From Carex sylvatica (Eukaryota; Streptophyta; Magnoliopsida; Poales; Cyperaceae): DNA of 37,049 nt. The translations under genes were made by a program, and so were the position numbers. The DNA lies in contig CAXKVR010000592.1 of the NCBI GenBank assembly GCA_964058845.1, positions 1-37,049 on the forward strand, read 5' to 3'. Shown here piece after piece: positions 1 to 11,183 of this stretch. Each line of letters begins with the position of its first letter. Within the stretch, counting starts at the first letter, position 1. The notes beneath the pieces are model-generated. The model was not told the DNA's origin and ran no database searches. It worked only from the letters and a program-made list of their open reading frames with translations.

Positions 1-1190
1 CCCTTCCTCATGAAGTAGCGAGTTTTGCAAAGAACAAAGCTTTATTAATGATAAATTAGGACATTGCGTACTAAGTAAATGACATAAAAACTTGATGAAT
101 GAATACTTGATGTCTTAACTATGAATACTTCAAAGTGTATGAATGAATACTTGATATCTTAGGTATGAATACTTGCGTGATAAGACATTAATACTTGTGC
201 GATAAGACATTAATACTTGTGCAACGGACAATTCGAAAGTATGTCATCATGGATCTCATTTGAAAGATAAAATTGTATAAAAAACGTTCGTGGTTTTAGA
301 TTTGCAAAATCCTCACAGATCGTCAGAAATATTAGTTAGACTAAATGGAAAAAAAAAACTCACTTCTAAAAATGTGTAAAAGATGGATGAGTGATGCGTC
401 CAGTTTTTATATTTGCACTTGCACGACGAGAATGAATATTTTCTCGATAAGGAATAGATACTTGTGCAACGGATAACTCGAAAGTATGTCATCGTGGATC
501 TCATTTGAAAGATAAAATTGTGTAGAAAACTTTCGTGGTTTTAGATTTGCAAAATTCTTCACAGCTCATCAAAAATATTGGTTAGATTGAACGGAGAAAA
601 AAAAATACACCTCTAAAAATGTGTAAAAGATGGATGAATGATGTGTCCAGTTTTTATATTTGCACTTACACGACGAGGATGAATATTTTCTCGATAAGGG
701 ATGAATACTTGTGCAATGGACAAATCGAAAGTATATATCATCATGGATCTAATTTGAAATATAAAATTGTGTAGAAAACGTTCGTGATTTTAGATTTGCA
801 AAATTCCTCACAGATCGTCAGAAATATTAGTTAGATTGAACGGAGAAAAAAAAATCCACTTTTAAAACGTGTAAAAGATGGATGAGTGATGTGTCCAGTT
901 TTTATATTTGCACTTGCACGACGAGGATAAATATTTTCTCGATAATGAAATAATACTTGTGCAACAGACAACTCGAAAGTATGTCATCATGGATCTAATT
1001 TGAAAAATAAAATTATGTAGAAAACATTTGTGGTTTTAGATTTACAAAATTCTTCACCGATCGTCAGAAATATTAATTAGATTGAACGGAGAAAAAAATA
1101 TATATTTCTAAAAACGTGTCCAATTTTTTTTAAAAGACTTGATATCTTAGGAATGAATACTTGATGTATTATATGTAAATACTTGTGCGC
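1..1190. repeat. AT-rich tandem repeat array, period about 247 bp
   Basis: Four consecutive copies begin with ACTTGTGCAA at 214, 460, 707 and 954, giving spacings of 246, 247 and 247 bp. The fourth copy decays after about 1120. Each unit carries the same order of blocks: a stretch with CATCATGGATCT, an A-run, a GTGTAAAAGATGGATGA block and a CACGACGAG block. Before 214 and after 1130 there are shorter repeats built on GAATACTTG and GATATCTTAG. The array is probably longer, since it starts at the window edge. No long ORF is present. It could be a local satellite or the internal repeats of a larger element whose other end lies outside the window. Confidence 0.85.
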
Positions 1191-1335
1191 GTCAATTGTA
1201 AAATCTTTCAAATATTATGTGGTCCTCAAATAGTAAGTGGTTCTTCTAGATAATCAGTAATTATTGAAGTAGTTAATGATTGGAGGGATGAAATGGAAAT
1301 TGTTATGGAAATAGCTAGGTTCTCCCTTTGGAGGA

Positions 1336-1514
1336 ATTTGCATCCTCTTATCTATCTCATATTTTGTGCGACTTTTTGGAAAATCTCAACCGTTCAAACA
1401 TGTTCTCCACGAATCTCAAAGCTCAAATAATACTGGCCCACTACGCTATCCCGCATAGGCACCGGACACGTCTATCACGCAAAATATGAGATATCTCGGA
1501 GGATACGCACTCGG
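1336..1514. mobile_element. Probable small MITE upstream of the helicase gene
   Basis: An imperfect terminal inverted repeat of about 35 bp pairs the block around 1338-1372 (CATCCTCTTATCTATCTCAT) with the block around 1470-1508 (ATGAGATATCTCGGAGGAT). TTTGGAG lies just outside both ends, so an imperfect 9-bp target duplication is possible (7 of 9 matching). There is no coding capacity. It lies about 500 bp upstream of the helicase start codon, so it may sit within promoter sequence. Confidence 0.45.
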
Positions 1515-1689
1515 TTTGGAGAGGGGGATGGGCGGTAGTACGGTACTCTCAAAGAGAATCAAATGAAAATTGAGAGAGCGGGCAGGAAAAAAACAACAGA
1601 AGCAATGGAAGCACTCCGTTAGACATCATTTGACACGAATTTTGATATGAATCCGACGTTTCATATATCAAAGCACAGCAAGCGGCCAA

Positions 1690-1985
1690 GTACCATAAAC
1701 CCTCTTTTGTTCAGAAGCTTAAGCCATAGCCCGTACCATAAACCCTTTTTACCAAATTACTTGTCGGATCCGAGTTCTCCAAAGGCATAAACCCCTCTCT
1801 CTCCACCGCTCTTGTGCCTCCATTCCTCATTCCTACTCCGAAACCACGGCGGGTGCTCGATCTTTGGTCTTTTAATATCATCTCTAAGGCTCCGTCTCTC
1901 TTTCTTCGTGTTCTTTTACGGTTTTATACCTTTTCTTGTGTCTCCGCCTCTTTTTTTATCTCTCTCTTACTGAGCTTCAGAACCC
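1690..1985 (+). promoter_or_regulatory. Proximal promoter and 5' UTR of the helicase gene
   Basis: Three AAACCC motifs lie at 1697-1702, 1740-1745 and 1789-1794, two of them inside a repeated ACCATAAACCC. A pyrimidine-rich patch follows from about 1795 and continues toward the start codon. AAACCC cores resemble telo-box elements, which are common upstream of plant ribosome-biogenesis and translation genes; that fits the predicted product, but the link is inference. I see no convincing TATA box. The transcription start cannot be placed from sequence alone. Confidence 0.45.
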
Positions 1986-4900
1986 ATGGCGAAGGATGTA
2001 GTGAAAGAGAAGGAGGAGGAGAAGACATTTGCGGAACTTGGGGTATGCGTAGAGCTGGTAGAGGCATGTGAGAGCTTGAACTGGAAGAATCCTTCCAAAA
2101 TCCAAGCTGAGGCAATCCCTTATGCGCTTGAAGGTAAACTCTTTTCACATCGACGTGTATTTTATAATAGTTATTGTTTGTTGCCAAATTCAATTGGAAC
2201 AATATTTGCCCCCGTGATTTGAGACTTCAAAATTGGTTACGCTGTTTTTTAGTTATGTAATTAGAGTAGAACTAGGGTGTTCTTAAGCTCACCAAAGTAT
2301 TTGGTGAGCTTAACTCCAAAACCCATCAAATTTGTTTCAAATAACGAATCCGAACCGTGTTTGGTGAGCTTAACTCCAACACCCATCAAATTTGTTTCAA
2401 ATAACGAATCCGAACCGTGTTTGGTGAGCTTAACTCCAAAACCCATCAAATTTGTTTCAAATAACGAATCCTAACCGTTGAAACCCGCCTACCTTTCGAG
2501 TGATGAGTCTACATGTGAAAATTTTAACATTCGAATTAATTTAGTATAAAGTCAAGCGGTCTAAAAACGTCCAAAAAATGAATGCACTAAAATTAATTTA
2601 TTAACCTTCTAATTTTGACCGATTGACTTTATACTAAACTAATTCGAATGTTTAAAAATTTCACATGTAGACACATCACACGTAAGATAGGCGGGTTCCA
2701 ACGGTTCAGATTCGTCATTTGAAATCGATTTGATGGATTTTGGAGTTAAGCTCACCAAAACTTTGGTGAGCTTAAGAACACCCTAGTTCTACTCATGTAA
2801 TTAAGTATCATTTATACCTTATTTCTGAAGAAATGCAAAAAATTGACCCCAGTTTCGCACTGATTAGTGCTAAATCTTGATATTCCCACATTTTAATGAA
2901 CCATTCTCATACACAAACATGATCGGTGGTCTCAATGATTCTTGCAACTTGCATATACCAACCCTATCTTCCTGGCATCATGGTTATTTTTTAACTTGTT
3001 TATTTGTGTTTTTAATTGTTCATTCTAACTCGGGCCTTAGTTAATGTATATTTGTACAATCCAGGATGGTTCAATGAAATTTGTATTCAAGGAATAATTG
3101 GTGTGTGATCTACCCACTTTAAGCATATGGACTTGGTATAAACGGTTTTTGTTTATCTTTTTTTTTTTATTTAATCAGGAAAAGACTTAATTGGTCTAGC
3201 ACAGACCGGCTCGGGGAAGACTGGTGCTTTTGCACTTCCAATTCTCCAGTCTTTACTTGAACATAAGAGTCCGTTTTTTGCCTGTGTTCTTTCTCCCACT
3301 AGGTTTGTCTCACTTGATATTTTTTAAATTGTTATTTCAATTTAGTTTCTTACTAAAACTGTACCCTCTTTTCTTGTTTAATATAGGGAATTGGCAATTC
3401 AAATAGGCGAGCAGTTTGAGGCTCTGGGATCAGGAATTGGAGTCAAGTGCTCTGTTGTGAGTAATTGTTATTGCTCTCTCATTTTTTTAGAAGAAATCAA
3501 TCTATTTCTGTTTGTTGTTTTAGTAATTATAGTAAGCTACTGATGTAGTTGTTTTCCCCTGACAAAACCTAAACGAAACTAATTTTTTTTTTTTTTTTCT
3601 AATCAACTTTAGCTTGTTGGCGGAGTGGATATGGTGCAGCAAGCCTTATCACTTGGAAAGCGGCCACATATAGTGGTAGCTATTAACCCTTTTCTAGGTT
3701 TCTTACAGGAAGGTTACAATTTTATTGTAATCCAGAATAACATGTTTGCACAAACTATTTGATATTATTTCCTTTTCTTTTTAGGTGGCTACTCCCGGTC
3801 GTCTTTTGGATCATCTGACCAACACAAAAGGTTTTAGCCTTCGGACATTGAAATACTTGGTAAAGTCTCTTTTACCTGTTTGCATTTAGCGAAGCAAATT
3901 GTAATAAAAGTTGAACTTTTTTTTTAACATCTTCTATGTTTCTTGATGCATATCAGCTGTAGGAATGTGAACAATTGTCTTCAACTTAGTAAAATCATTG
4001 ATATTACTCTTCTTGTGATATGAATAGGTGTTGGACGAGGCCGATAGGTTGCTAAACATGGACTTTGAGAAAGCCATTGATGATATACTCAAGGCTATTC
4101 CCAAGGAGAGAAGAACGTATCTATTTTCTGCTACTATGACTAACAAGGTAATTTCACCAAAAAGTTAAATCTTTTTTTTTGTGATTTTATTTCTATTTGG
4201 CTGAATTTATCTAATTTACTGTAAAGCCTCGTAAATATCAAGTGTGCCCCAGAAAACATAAAATATCATTGAAGACGTGCAAAATTACAAGAATCATCAG
4301 TAACCTAAACCATTACATAGGCCATGTCAATATTAATTTATCATGATATACAGGCCTTTTTATGTTGTAAATGTACTTTTTCATCCCATGTAGATAAATT
4401 GACTTCATAATGACAGCTTAATTATGTCTTATATGCTAACTGGACTTTTTAATCATCTATTAGTCATATTAAATCTTGTGAATATTGCTTGGAATTTCTT
4501 GTTTGGAATTTTTTTTAATCATTCTTGTTTTGGCAAATATTTGTGAAGATAAGAAAGTGATCATTGCTGGGTAGCTTTCTCGTTCTCTTTGAGTTTTGTT
4601 GTTAACTTTTCAGTTAAATTTTAAAGTTTGATTTGTTGGAAAATCATTCTCATTCCTTTTTCTCAGGTCAATAAGCTACAACGGGCATGTCTCCGGAACC
4701 CTGTCAAGGTCTAGCCTCTACCTCATGATATAGGGCTTGTATCCATTTAATTCTTTGTTTAAAGCTGTAAGTATTCTATTAATTTCTGTATTAATGATTT
4801 TATTCCCTCTTGATATTAATCCAGATAGAGGCTGCCTCAAAGTACTCTACAGTCGACACTCTTAAGCAACAGTTCCGCTTTGTTCCTGCCAAATACAAGG

Positions 4901-6381
4901 TTCTCTCTTTTACCAACTGTTTTCTCTCTCTCGCTTTGGTGACAATCGTTCTGATTTAGGCTGGGTCTGCACTGTGTTAAATAGTATCCAGACCTGTTAA
5001 ACTAAACTAGATTTTTGTTCTGTTCTCATTTTTATCGAGGAAACTTATCAGATTGATTGGAACTTTGCTGATATTATATTAAGAAAAAGTTAGCATTAAG
5101 CTCTAGATTTGTATGCTATTTAGCTGTTGTCAAGGAATCTAGAGATTCCAACAGTCAAATTGTCAGTTTTTCTAACTTTCTAACCATGTATATATTTCTT
5201 ATTTGCTTTCAGGACTGTTATTTGGTATATATTTTGACCGAGATGCCAGGCAGTACCTCCATGGTTTTCACAAGAACATGCGAAGCAACAAGGATCCTTG
5301 CTCTTGTACTTCGAAATCTTGGTCTAAAGGCTATCCCCATTAGTGGCCAGATGAGCCAGGTTTGTTTACTTTGAATTATTTTGTTCTCACAGTTAAATAA
5401 TAGAAGATCTAACTTTGTGCTGAAATTTTCTTTTACAGGCCAAGCGGTTGGGAGCTTTGACGAAGTTTAAGGCAGGGGAATGCAATATTCTCATATGTAC
5501 AGACGTTGCAAGTAGAGGTCTGGATATCCCTTCTGTTGATGTGGTTATCAATTATGATATCCCAACAAATTCTAAGGTTCGTAATTTAATGTTTTTAAAT
5601 CTTGATGTTAATCTCTTATACCTTAACCCATGTTATAGTTAACTCCAATTGGTTTTCTACTGTACATCCTGGCTTAGTTTCTGTATTCTTTTGTCTTTTG
5701 TGGATATAATATTTTCACTTTCACTATTATTGTTATAATTCAGGATTACATACATCGTGTTGGTAGAACTGCGCGTGCAGGGAGATCTGGGCTTGCGGTA
5801 GCACTCGTCAACCAATACGAGGTCGAGTGGTATTTGCAAATTGAACAGCTCATTGGTATGAACATTTCTCTGGTGGATTTGAGTATATAAGTAGATGCAA
5901 CATATTTGTGCCTCAATTTAGCAAATCACATTCAATAAATCACTAATGAGCGAAAAAATGTCAAATAACGAGCCAATCTAGCACCTATTAATAGTAATCC
6001 TGAATATCCGTTGTTGTTCAATTACCACTTGTACAAGGTTTTTGCATATGGTAATTTTCCTATCCCTCTTTTGGTGTAGGCAAGAAGCTTGAGGAGTATC
6101 CTGCAGAGGAAGCCGAAGTGCTTATGCTCCTTGAACGAGTGTCTGATGCTAAGAGAATGTCACAAATGGTACGAAATAAGTACAAATGTCATTTGTAATC
6201 TTAGAATGTCATTATTTGCCCCTTTGCTATTTTTTTAACACTTTTGGTAATTTTGCAGAAAATAAAGGAGAGTTTTACAAATAAGAAAAGGAGGGGAGAG
6301 GATGATGGGGAAGATGATGGAGAGAGGCATCATTTCAAGAATTCAAATGGTTCAAAGAAATTTAAAAGGAATCAACGGTGA
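1986..6381 (+). CDS. RH10: DEAD-box ATP-dependent RNA helicase, DDX47/Rrp3/RH10 type (13 exons)
   Basis: This is an ATP-dependent RNA helicase of the DDX47/yeast Rrp3 group, nucleolar proteins needed for pre-18S rRNA processing. Exons read by splice sites: 1986-2133, 3179-3302, 3387-3456, 3613-3675, 3785-3859, 4028-4147, 4667-4708, 4825-4899, 5213-5359, 5439-5576, 5744-5855, 6080-6168, 6259-6381. All 12 introns are GT-AG and the phases join to 1326 bp, 441 aa plus stop, close to the family's usual ~455. Motifs in order: Q-motif region about 14-48, AQTGSGKT 57-64, PTRELA 89-94, GG 117-118, TPGR 138-141, DEAD 163-166, SAT 194-196, TDVASRGLD 309-317, [11 protein letters not shown] 338-348. The tail after 402 is rich in Lys, Arg and Asp, as expected for nucleolar targeting. 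All key residues are intact. The ATG at 1986 is followed directly by the Q-motif segment. Intron 1 carries a MITE. Confidence 0.95.
2264..2794. mobile_element. Fold-back MULE-type MITE in helicase intron 1
   Basis: The termini GAGTAGAACTAGGGTGTTCT and its reverse complement are flanked by a perfect 9-bp direct repeat ATGTAATTA (2255-2263 and 2795-2803), the duplication size of Mutator-like elements. The two arms pair along nearly the whole element, with only a short unpaired centre near 2570-2610. The left arm is longer because a 60-bp segment is present three times. There is no transposase. It lies within the 1045-bp intron 1, between intact splice sites. Confidence 0.88.
2301..2480. repeat. 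Three tandem 60-bp repeats in the left arm of the intronic MITE
   Basis: Units start with TTGGTGAGCT at 2301, 2361 and 2421 and are nearly identical (one A/C difference in unit 2, minor changes at the end of unit 3). The right arm carries only one copy of this sequence (about 2700-2770, inverted), so the array expanded after the fold-back element formed. Because 60 is a multiple of three, it creates repetitive open frames on both strands that are not genes. Confidence 0.9.
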
Positions 6382-6893
6382 AAGGACTTTAGTAATATGC
6401 CACAGCCAAAATTTAGTATTTAATGTAGTGCAGTTTTGATAGCTGGGCTTTGCTTCCATTAATTTAATCAGAAATTTGATAATAAGTGCTACTCAGAGGT
6501 TTAAGACTCTAAGGCAGCCAACTATATTGACGGAAACATTAACAGCTAAATAATGTGAATTAGAACTATAGTCGGAAACATTAACAGCTAAATAATTGGA
6601 ATTAGGCTGAAATTAGAATAGATAAAACTGATATTATTTTAAGCTAATTTCAAAAGCACTGCACTCATACAATTAATTTTGATTGTTTTTAGTATTCAAA
6701 AATGAAAAAGAAATTCGCATACAACCCATGTTAATTTTTGTAGATGAGCGAATATGAATTAATATTAATTTTTACCGACGTGACGTTTTGAAAGAAATTT
6801 CATTAAAAAAATCTTTTTATTTATGATTATCATTGATCTCTAAAATTGCAAATACAATGCTACCTATAATTTGAAATCAGAATGAAATTATCA
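6382..6893. other. Helicase 3' UTR and downstream spacer
   Basis: AT-rich sequence without a gene. The first few hundred bases should contain the helicase 3' UTR, but no single polyadenylation signal stands out. A 24-bp direct repeat beginning CGGAAACATTAACAGCTAAA occurs at 6531-6554 and 6573-6596. Confidence 0.6.
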
Positions 6894-7078
6894 ATATAGA
6901 TCAGTGTTATTAAAACCGGACCGAACGGTTCAGTTGGAAAAAACCAGAATCGGACTGGAGTCTGATTTGGTTCTTTAATGGGATCGTTTATGTAACTGAA
7001 TCGGTTCAAATCCGGTTTTTTCTTGGTTTTATTTCAAAACTGACAACCAACCGTTTAGAAAAAGAAAAAACCGATTTT

Positions 7079-7633
7079 GTGTCAATGGTACCTTTTTAGC
7101 CATTTATCCGATCCGTTTCGTATTCGATAAGACGAGTATGGGTAAGGTTTTTTTTTCGTTAGTTTATCGGGTATGGATATGGGTAAGAATTTTTTTTCGT
7201 TAACCAAATGAATAAGGGTATGGATAATAACTATTTTGTACCCATTACCCTATAGGATAATTATAAAATCTAAATACATATATTCAATTCAATTTTTGAT
7301 CCACCTAATTAAATATATATATTCAATTCATTTTTATAAAAAATATTTTAGTAGAAAATGATTGTATTTTTTTTTTATTAAAAATGCAATTACACATATG
7401 TGAATTAATGTGTTTTTAATGTTTAATTTGTAAAAGATAATAAAACTAATTATTATATTAGTAATATTCGTTATTATCCGCTACCGTTTTGTTACCCTAT
7501 AATATTAACAGGTAAGGGTAGGATAGGGTAAAGTCAATTTTTCATGGGTATGAGTAGGGTATGGATAAAGTCAATTTTAATGGATATGGGTATGAAAATG
7601 CCTCCACCCGACCTGTACCGTACCCATTGACAC
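7079..7633. mobile_element. Degraded TIR element nested in the hAT element
   Basis: The left end GTGTCAATGGTACC and the right end GGTACCCATTGACACC are inverted with small differences. Internal runs such as GGGTATGGATATGGGTA on the left and GGGTAAGGGTAGGATAGGGTA on the right are typical of short plant hAT-like elements ending in GGGTGTCAATGGGTA. No clean target duplication is visible and there is no coding capacity. Confidence 0.45.
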
Positions 7634-7691
7634 CTCTAATCTGAACTGTTGCTTGTGGATATTTGATGGCCCATGCTCCAAGTTTTTCCAA

Positions 7692-8771
7692 GTTTTTTAA
7701 AAATACCCAAATTTATAAATATTTTATTAAAAATAACCAAGGCTTGTGAGAATTTTTAAAAATACCCAAACCGCGAAAAAAATTCGCGGCCTAGAATTTT
7801 TAATTGCGCCCCACGAAAAAAATCCTAAGCCCAAGATTTTAATTTTTAATTTTTTAGATTATGTTGTTCAGTTTGTTTGGATTTAAATTAGTTTGAATTG
7901 TTAAGTTGGAGGATTGTATGAATTGTTTTAAGTTAGAGTGCTTCTGAGTCCAACTTTGTACCTCTGGTTAATATAGCAAAAATTATTCAAAAATCATGAA
8001 AATTGACCGACATGCAGTCTCGACATCATAGAATAAGACTGTGAAGTTTCATACAAAATCTTGAAATAGATCGCGAGATATCATCTCTCAAAAATTATCC
8101 CAACTGGTGAAGGAGTGCTTCTGAGCCCAACTTTGCACCTCTGGTTTAACATAGCAAAACATATTCAAAAATCATGAAAATTGACCGACATGCAGTCTTA
8201 ATATCGTAGAAAAAAGCTGTGAAGTTTCATACAAAATCTCGAAACAGATCGCGAGATATCATCTCTCAAATATTGCCCCAACTGCTGAAAGAGTGTTTCT
8301 GAGCCCAACTTTGCACTTCTCAAATATTTGTTCTCATCCTTCAGCAGTTGGGGCAATTTTTGAGAGATGATATCTCGCGATCTGTTTCAAGATTTTGTAT
8401 GAAACTTCACAGTCTTGTTCTACGATATCAAGACTGCATGTCGGTCAATTTTCATGATTTTTGAAGATGTTTACTATGTTAACCAGAGGTGCAAAGTTGA
8501 GCTCAGAAGCACTCTAACTTAACAATTCATACAAATAAAATTTATACAATCCTCCAACTTAACAATTCAAACTAATTTAAATCCAAACAAACTGAACAAC
8601 ATAACCTAAAAAAATTAAAATTAAAATCTTGGGCAGCGGATTTTTTTTGCGAGGCGCAATTAAAAATTCCGGACCGCAGATTTTTTCCGCGGTTTGAATA
8701 TTTTTAAAAATTCTTGCAAACCTTGGTTATTTTTAATAAAATATTTATAAATTTGGGTATTTTTAAAAAAC
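7692..8771. repeat. 1.08-kb near-palindromic fold-back (hairpin) element
   Basis: The ends GTTTTTTAAAAATACCC and GGGTATTTTTAAAAAAC are exact inverses, and the arms pair with few mismatches for several hundred bases to a turn near 8320. The left arm carries an extra internal tandem copy: units starting GAGTGCTTCTGAG occur at 7936, 8113 and, partly, 8291, a period of 177-178 bp. There is no ORF with coding character. GGCCCATGC lies about 17 bp outside the left end and GGCCCGTGC about 2 bp outside the right end; these could be remains of a target duplication, but this is weak. If transcribed it would give a long double-stranded RNA. Confidence 0.85.
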
Positions 8772-9412
8772 CCGGCCCGTGCTTCACTAAACGAAGCAAT
8801 CCTTCTCTTGCACTAAGCAAGATCTTGATTTTGTGCTTGAGTTTTAACCGTTTAGTGGATTTCAAATAGTGTCTCAAAGAGAGAACGTATTTGAGGTCCA
8901 ATAAGCAAGTATATTGGGAACTAGCTAAGCAATTAAGCATGAATTGGAAGAAAAGGGAAGTGGGGGAGGGGTGGTTTGGCTTAGAACGAATATTGGAAGA
9001 ACTCAAATGATGAGGGGCTGCTAGTTAGAGAAACCATCTTTTCTATTTTCTTTTCTTTTAGCTACACGTTGGATATTTTATGGTTGTTATTATGTAACCT
9101 TTCATGTGTCTATATAAAAAGAATGTAGTGGCCTCCTCTAATCCTCTCTAAGAGAAAATAATTAAACACAATCTCCGCATTTTAAAGGTTAAGATGCAAA
9201 TAGGAATATATAGTATGTAACATTATAGTAATTTTCATCAAAGAGATGTAAAATTATGGTTATTTTTATATATATCTAAAATATAATATGTATATAATCA
9301 TTTAAAAAATCATCGGTTGAACCGATTGACTCGCTGGTCCGATCAGTAAACCATTGAACCAAAGTTTTACCGAGTCAACGTCCGGTCTGGTTCTGATAAC
9401 ATTGATATAGAT

Positions 9413-10226
9413 GCTAATTAAGAGTCCATCATTGTACTGTCTAGCTCCTTATTTGTTGAAATTTTATTTGGCAAGTAAAGTGACATAATTATTAACGATT
9501 ATCTACTAAAAAATATTTTTATAGTTACTAATTATATATATTTTTTCTTAATATATATAACTACTAATATCATGTCTGTGTATTGCAACGGGAACACATT
9601 ATAAGAAAAAATAATAATAAAAAATAACATATTTTTATAATAAAAAAATAAATCAAAAGAGAAAAAGAGAACATATTAATCTCAACTGTCTAAATATAAT
9701 ATTGTCAAAAGAGAAAAAGTTATAGAAAAATATACAAGTAACAACTATCTACTTTAAAGAATCCATGACTTCTAATTTAAAACAGAAAAGGCATCTATTA
9801 ACTCGCCTTTTGCAACCAGGTAAATAGGAAAAGGCAAGGGTCATATTCGTGACTTTCTCCCTTTTGTCCTGACAACCTCTTCTCCTCTTACCAGTAAATA
9901 TGGTAATGTCCTAAAAATTGAATGAAAATTGAAGTACTGGAATGGTAATGTAAAAGCTAACTAAACTGAAACGAAGATTCTAATTAAACTACTAAGAAAA
10001 TAAGTAGCAGCCTGAAACAATTGATAAATAAAAAATACTCTAAAACAATTGATAATAAAAAGTAGCCTGAAACATTTGTTTTCTCTTTTCTTTAGATTGC
10101 TGGTGCAGTAGTAGCAATTGATAAATAAATAAAAAATTTAGAAATAAGTAGAAATCTTCTAATATTACAGCCTAAACAATATAATGAAGAACATGATATC
10201 CCGTGAATTCTTACATATTTCAGCAG
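9413..10226. other. AT-rich spacer, no gene seen
   Basis: AT-rich, with short direct repeats such as TGATAAATAAA and AGTAGCCTGAAACA around 10000-10130. I find no coding ORF, RNA gene or clear element ends. It ends at the target duplication ATAAG (10227-10231) of retrotransposon A. Confidence 0.6.
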
Positions 10227-10447
10227 ATAAGTGATAAGCCAAAATTGTATCTATTGAAACCTAGGGTTAGTTATGTAAAATAAGCCACGTTTTGATTAAA
10301 TTAGGTTTAATTAGGTAAAAATGTCTGAAAGTTCAAGTTACTGCCCTAGTTATGTTTATTTTACAGGTAATCAAGTGTTTGGAGCTTAACGGAGCAAAAC
10401 AGGTGATTTGTAGCAAGTCAGCATGAAGATTGGAGCAACTGTCATTC

Positions 10448-10712
10448 ATTGCGGCCCGCAATGGTTTTCATTGCGGCCCGCAATGACTTCTACAGTTTCT
10501 GCTTTTATTCCTGCACATTCATTGCGGCCCGCAATGGTTTTCATTGCGGCCCGAAATGACTTCTGTAGTTTCTGCTTTTATTCCTGCACATTCATTGCGG
10601 CCCGCAATGGTTTTCATTGCGGCCCGCAATGACTTCTGCAGTTTCTGCACGACAAGTTATTAACTGCCTCCATTCATTGCGGCCCGCAATAGAATTCATT
10701 GCGGCCCGCAAT
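10448..10712. repeat. Array of eight ATTGCGG-C-CCGCAAT palindromes in the element A 5' LTR
   Basis: Odd-length palindromes of 15 bp start at 10448, 10470, 10521, 10543, 10594, 10616, 10676 and 10698. They mostly come in pairs 22 bp apart, separated by longer spacers with TTTCTGCTTTTATTCCTGC. The copy at 10543 has one arm changed (CCGAAAT). The sister LTR has seven copies in a different grouping. Confidence 0.95.
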
Positions 10713-11183
10713 AAGTCGGTTCAGAGCCCGAATTTGCTATTTTTAGTTATTTATTTAGGATTTGAAGGGGGGATTGAATAGAGGACGGTTAGGGATGAAA
10801 TTAGGATAGTTTTTAGACAGAAAAGAAGAGAGAAAAGAGAGGAGAAAAAGGAGAGAAAGAAGGGAGAAAAGAACATCATTCGTCAACGGGTTTTATTACT
10901 TTTTCTTGCTTTTGGAACTCTTTGAACTCTTTTAATCTCATTTGTGCCTTAGCCATGACCGGCTAAGGACTTTTCTAGGGTTAATAAGGACTGTAATTGA
11001 AACTTTTGTTATGATTTAGTTGGTTTTATTCCATATCTTCTTGTTCTTTATTATGATCTATTCTCTATTTTAATTGATTGTGAAGACTTAATCGAAATCA
11101 CATGAAATCTTAGGATTTGGTATTTGCAATTGAGAAATTGAATATTAAGTCTTGACCATAAAGAATAGGGTATTTGATAGGCT

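Larger units (their letters stand above)
6902..9404. mobile_element. Non-autonomous hAT-type element, 2.5 kb
   Basis: The left end CAGTGTTATTAAAACCGGAC and the right end (GGTCTGGTTCTGATAACATTG) form imperfect terminal inverted repeats. They are flanked by a perfect 8-bp direct repeat ATATAGAT (6894-6901 and 9405-9412). CA-G-TG-type ends plus 8-bp duplications are the hAT pattern. I see no transposase ORF. The interior is made of a degraded smaller element (7079-7633), a 1.08-kb hairpin (7692-8771) and about 600 bp of unrecognised DNA up to the right end. Confidence 0.85.

Noticed and set aside
2277..2474. Repetitive ORFs on both strands in intron 1
   Set aside because: They arise from a 60-bp tandem repeat in a MITE, a multiple of three that keeps any frame open.
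8704..9006. 100-aa minus-strand ORF within the hAT element
   Set aside because: No recognisable domain or composition of a real protein; part of it overlaps the hairpin arm.
10423..10632. Repetitive ORF reading CGPQ/IAARN, and its counterpart at 23533-23862
   Set aside because: It is a translation of the palindrome array in the A LTR, not a protein gene.
10448..10712. CRISPR-like array from regularly spaced palindromes
   Set aside because: Repeats are too short, the spacers are themselves repeated, and the DNA is plant nuclear with LTR retrotransposons.
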